64,000 nucleotides of DNA, from NCBI RefSeq assembly GCF_029030725.1, contig NZ_CP113162.1:434001-498000 (forward strand), read 5' to 3'. The notes under the pieces are model-generated. The model had not been told where the DNA came from. It saw only the letters and a program-made list of their open reading frames with translations, and did no database searches. Source of the DNA: [Pseudomonas] carboxydohydrogena (GTDB lineage Bacteria; Pseudomonadota; Alphaproteobacteria; Rhizobiales; Xanthobacteraceae). Both the position numbers and the translations under genes were made by a program. Positions 61,027 through 64,000 of this stretch are shown in pieces. How positions within the stretch are numbered: position 1 is the first letter of the stretch; each line of letters opens with the position of its first letter.

Positions 61027-62297
61027 TGGCTCATGCCGCCGAAGCGGCGCCCCCCGTTAAGCGCACGGAGTTGAAGTGAGGCCTCCAAGGCTTCGCGCCT
61101 CGTATCCAGCACGGCCGATAAAGCGTCGAGATATTGGCGTTGCATTTCCGCATAGGTTGCGATTGGGATCGCACCCTGCCGGAAAAGATTGTCGGCAGCA
61201 GCTGCTGTGGCCGCGAACTTGTCCGCGGCGGATATAGGCCAGTTCGCCAGCGCCCGGCGCTTGGTCTCGTAAAGTGCGGCACGCTCGTAAACTTGTCGTG
61301 CTATCCTTCGCTGGGCCGCGAGCAATGCGACGTTAGCTTCGGACTGGCGGCTCTGCTCTTGCGCTACGCCCGCCGCCTGGCTGTTCCAAAGCGGCAGCGA
61401 TGTCGTAAGCCGGACACCGAAATTGGTCTCGCGAATGTCAGATTTTGCGTGATTATAATAAGGGCCGACCGCCACGTTCGGCACGCGCGATTTTTCCGCC
61501 ATGTCAACACGCAGTCCCTGCTGTCGTGTTTGTGTGCGCAGGGACTGAAGCTCAAAATTGTTGGCATCCACCTCTCGCGTCATGCGGCCCACGGCTGGAA
61601 GCGCGACAAGCCGTATATCAGGGCGAGCAACGCGAATGCTTGTGCCAAGAGGTGCTCCCCGCAGCTGGTTCAACTCATAGAGGCTGGCGTGGGCTTCAGC
61701 CTCGGCAGTGGCGGCGTTGCGTTCGGCGGTGATAGCGCCGGCCTCCAGGATCGCCGCATCCAGCGTAGGTGCAGGGCCAGCCGCTTCACGTTGCGCCACC
61801 ACTTCCGCAAGCGCTCGCATCCGCGTCGCGACGTCGCGTGCCGCGATTGCCTTCTGTTCCGCTGCAAATAGCGAGTAGCCGAGCGAATGCGCCCGGCTGA
61901 CCAATGTAGCATCGAATTGCGCAAGACCGATGCGCGCCAATGCCACTTGATGTTCGGCAATAGCCCGACGCAGAGCGCCCCGGCCGGCGAAATCAAGTGG
62001 CTGCATGAGGGACACGCCGTATGTGGGCCCATCACCCGTCGGCGTGCCGGTCAGGACGTCGGACGTTCGACGTTGTCCGAGCTCAAATGCTATTTCGGGA
62101 TCTGGCAGCCGATTCGCGGCGTCGCGTTCGACACCCGCGAGACCGATCTGCTGTACATAAAAGCGCCGCTCGGGATTGCTCGATACAACGATGTTGGCGA
62201 GCGCATCGATTGATACGGGCTTCGGTGGCTGGGCATGGGCCGGCGCAGCCAGAGCGAGTGCAGCCGTGGAAATGATAATCGAAAGCCACGTGGGCAT
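61023..62297 (-). CDS. czcC: CzcC-type outer-membrane efflux protein (TolC family)
   Basis: A 424-residue TolC-family protein with signal peptide 'MPTWLSIIISTAALALAAPA' ending near 'HAQ'. It is followed by paired helical segments typical of outer-membrane efflux channels ('FAGRGALRRAIAEHQVALAR', 'GVRLTTSLPLWNSQAAGVAQ'). ATG 62297 has AAAGG nine bases upstream; the open frame goes 57 codons further but reads as non-coding. It overlaps the ATPase region upstream only through this spurious extension. It forms the exit channel for the CzcA pump. Confidence 0.85.
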   Translation of the reverse strand: MPTWLSIIISTAALALAAPAHAQPPKPVSIDALANIVVSSNPERRFYVQQIGLAGVERDAANRLPDPEIAFELGQRRTSDVLTGTPTGDGPTYGVSLMQPLDFAGRGALRRAIAEHQVALARIGLAQFDATLVSRAHSLGYSLFAAEQKAIAARDVATRMRALAEVVAQREAAGPAPTLDAAILEAGAITAERNAATAEAEAHASLYELNQLRGAPLGTSIRVARPDIRLVALPAVGRMTREVDANNFELQSLRTQTRQQGLRVDMAEKSRVPNVAVGPYYNHAKSDIRETNFGVRLTTSLPLWNSQAAGVAQEQSRQSEANVALLAAQRRIARQVYERAALYETKRRALANWPISAADKFAATAAAADNLFRQGAIPIATYAEMQRQYLDALSAVLDTRREALEASLQLRALNGGRRFGGMSQ

Positions 62298-62407
62298 CGA
62301 TTGACCTTTGTCAGCGTGATCGGTGTCACTGCAGGCGCGATGGCATCGCTTCAATTTAATTGACCTCATTTGCGGAAATGGCCCAGGGACTCGGGTCAGC
62401 TTTGCCG

Positions 62408-64000
62408 TTACGATATTTTGGCGGAAAACGTTTTCGACGGGAGCGTCGATGCGCTTCGGTCGCTCCACGTCTGGCGTGTCGATGCAATTTCGTTCGTGTT
62501 TCGCCGAATCCTATCCGACAGGAGCCGCAACCCGTTCAGGACAACCAGCACGGTCCCGCCCTCGTGTCCGATTACCGCCATCGGAAGCGGCAGATCGAAA
62601 AATAGGCCGCCTGTCACGAGCACCAGCATGGCGCCGATCGCAACAGTGAGATTCTGCCGAATGATCGCAGCCGTGCGGCGGGCCAGACCGCGCGCATCGG
62701 CCAGCTTCTTCATATCTTCCGACAACAGAGCTACGTCGGCGGCCTGAAGAGCAACATCTGAACCAGCCGCGCCCATGGCGATGCCGACATCAGCGCGTGC
62801 CAGTGCCGCAGCGTCATTCACGCCGTCTCCGACGAAGGCGACCTTGCCATGCGCCGCCAGTTCGCCGACGCGGCGCACCTTGTCCTCCGGGAGCATCTCG
62901 GCGTGGACTTCATCGGGCGTGAGACCAAGCTCCGCGCCGATCCGCAGAGCCACCGGCCTGCGGTCGCCGGTCATCATGACGATGTGGCGAACACCGCTAT
63001 TGCGCAGGGCGGTGAGTGCCGGAGCGGAGCTGAGTCTCGCCTCATCCGCTACGCTGACGGCTCCCAGGACGGTCGATCCGCGTCCCAGATAGACAACGGT
63101 TTGCGTGGTGTCGGCCAGTTCCCGAAACTCAGCACGATCAACGGATGCGCCCATATCCTTGACAAGGCGGGGGTTGCCCGCCCATAGCGGGCCAAACTCA
63201 TCCGAGCCGACGATGCCGGCGCTTGGGCGGGAACTGACATCGATGACATTCGTCGGCGCGATGCCGCGCACCGCAGCCTCCCGACGGATGGCTGCCGCGA
63301 TATGATGCTCGGAATGGGCTTCGAGCCCAGCCAGCAGGGACAGAAAGCGCCGTTCATCGCCATCCAGCGTGATAATCCGCCTCACCACCGCACGGCCATT
63401 GGTCAGTGTGCCGGTCTTGTCAAAGGCGAAGGTATCGACTGCGGCCAAGGTTTCAAGCGCACCGCCTCCTTTGAACAACACACCGCCTCGCGCCGCCGCT
63501 GAGAGAGCCGACAAGATCGCGGCCGGCACCGATATGACGATTGCGCAGGGGCTGGCGGCAACCAGTAATGTCGCAGCTTTGTAGAGAGCCTGTTCCCAGT
63601 CGTGGCCCAGCAAGTAAAACGCGACAAAGGCGAGCATCGCCCCCAGGATGACTGCAACGGTATAACGTTGTCCAAACCACGAACTGAACCGCTCAGACGG
63701 GGCTTTGGCCTCCTGAGCTTGCGTCACGAGCTGGATCATGCGTGCGATCGTGCTATCGCCGATCGTCTTGGTGACGGCAACTTCCAGAACACCATCGAGA
63801 TTCACGGTGGCTTCGAACACCTGTTGGCCGATCTCCTTCGAGACAGGCATGGACTCACCCGTGATGTTCGCCTCGTCGATACCGCCCCGGCCTTGCATAA
63901 TCACGCCATCGGTTGGCACACGGGCACCGGGACGCAAAATCACCGTATCGCCGACGGCAAGCTCAGCGGCGGGGACCTCCACAACTGTGCCATCCTTGTT
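62408..64000 (-). CDS. P1B-4-type heavy-metal ATPase (5' part outside window)
   Basis: About 531 residues of the C-terminal part of a metal-exporting P-type ATPase. Visible are the actuator loop 'TGESMPVSKE', the ion-site motif 'ASPCAIVIS' (SPC rather than CPC), the phosphorylated Asp in 'DKTGTLTNG', 'GDGVNDAAALA' and the last-helix motif 'HEGGTVLVVLNGLRLL'. SPC with HEGGT is the mark of the P1B-4 group (CoaT/CtpD/CzcP), which exports Co, Zn, Cd or Fe. The frame is open to the window edge, so the start and N-terminus lie beyond it. It is upstream of czcC in the same direction. Confidence 0.9.
   Translation of the reverse strand, partial: NKDGTVVEVPAAELAVGDTVILRPGARVPTDGVIMQGRGGIDEANITGESMPVSKEIGQQVFEATVNLDGVLEVAVTKTIGDSTIARMIQLVTQAQEAKAPSERFSSWFGQRYTVAVILGAMLAFVAFYLLGHDWEQALYKAATLLVAASPCAIVISVPAAILSALSAAARGGVLFKGGGALETLAAVDTFAFDKTGTLTNGRAVVRRIITLDGDERRFLSLLAGLEAHSEHHIAAAIRREAAVRGIAPTNVIDVSSRPSAGIVGSDEFGPLWAGNPRLVKDMGASVDRAEFRELADTTQTVVYLGRGSTVLGAVSVADEARLSSAPALTALRNSGVRHIVMMTGDRRPVALRIGAELGLTPDEVHAEMLPEDKVRRVGELAAHGKVAFVGDGVNDAAALARADVGIAMGAAGSDVALQAADVALLSEDMKKLADARGLARRTAAIIRQNLTVAIGAMLVLVTGGLFFDLPLPMAVIGHEGGTVLVVLNGLRLLSDRIRRNTNEIASTRQTWSDRSASTLPSKTFSAKIS

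Noticed and set aside
61871-62468. czcC start at 62468 (57 extra codons)
   Set aside because: The ATG at 62297 has a ribosome site and starts directly with a signal peptide; the extension overlaps the ATPase stop and lacks signals.

Overview
This window reads as chromosome of a high-GC alphaproteobacterium of the Bradyrhizobium, Rhodopseudomonas and Afipia group. I infer this from codon and GC usage, the AprI/Inh-like secreted protein, the fused Omp31/OprB-type porin and the rhizobial style of the mobile genes. No 16S rRNA gene is present, so the genus is inference.

Region 1 (1-14,340) is ordinary core chromosome. It holds the end of an MMPL/RND exporter, a small secreted protein, a VOC protein, a chemoreceptor, tRNA-Arg(CCU), an FMN glutamate-synthase-like enzyme, an outer-membrane porin with a Fur-type palindrome upstream, a creatininase-family hydrolase, and an ABC importer operon (binding protein, ATPase, permease, 2-hydroxyacid dehydrogenase, AprI/Inh-like protein). 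It ends abruptly inside radC, of which only the 3' end (about 57 codons) remains. I take this as the left boundary of a genomic island that runs to the right edge.

Region 2 (14.5-33.2 kb) is a defence island bracketed by two related AlpA/excisionase-like genes. It contains: an AbiE toxin-antitoxin pair with two palindromic operators; an unassigned module made of a STAS-like/wHTH protein, a 117-aa protein, a cysteine-rich 423-aa protein and an antisense-overlapping GHKL ATPase; a Gabija-like OLD nuclease plus UvrD helicase pair; and a type III-like CBASS operon (TRIP13, HORMA, a second small protein, CD-NTase). The CBASS operon continues into a predicted PD-(D/E)XK nuclease of the DUF6602 type and a zincin metalloprotease, with no NucC visible. 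Divergent from it are CapH/CapP-like regulators, an exonuclease I-like gene and a HEPN-like gene. The region ends at a 3' fragment of tRNA-Arg, probably CCG, which also encodes the C-terminus of a serine recombinase.

Region 3 (33.2-57 kb) is a mobilisation and plasmid-maintenance block. A long leftward operon runs from DUF3846 through unknown genes, a ParA-like ATPase and a VirD4/TraG coupling protein to a MobF relaxase-helicase; no mating-pair T4SS genes are visible. Rightward lie a ParB-family protein, DUF736, ArdC, a GrlR-like protein and a small XRE regulator. The XRE promoter and the promoter of a membrane protein 3.4 kb away share tandem palindromes. A lower-GC operon follows: large serine recombinase, ParB, second ParB/RepB-like protein.

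Region 4 (57-64 kb) is a leftward metal-resistance block: cytochrome b561, CzcA-type RND pump, CzcC-type outer-membrane factor, and a P1B-4-type metal ATPase cut by the window edge. No membrane-fusion (CzcB) gene lies between czcC and czcA.
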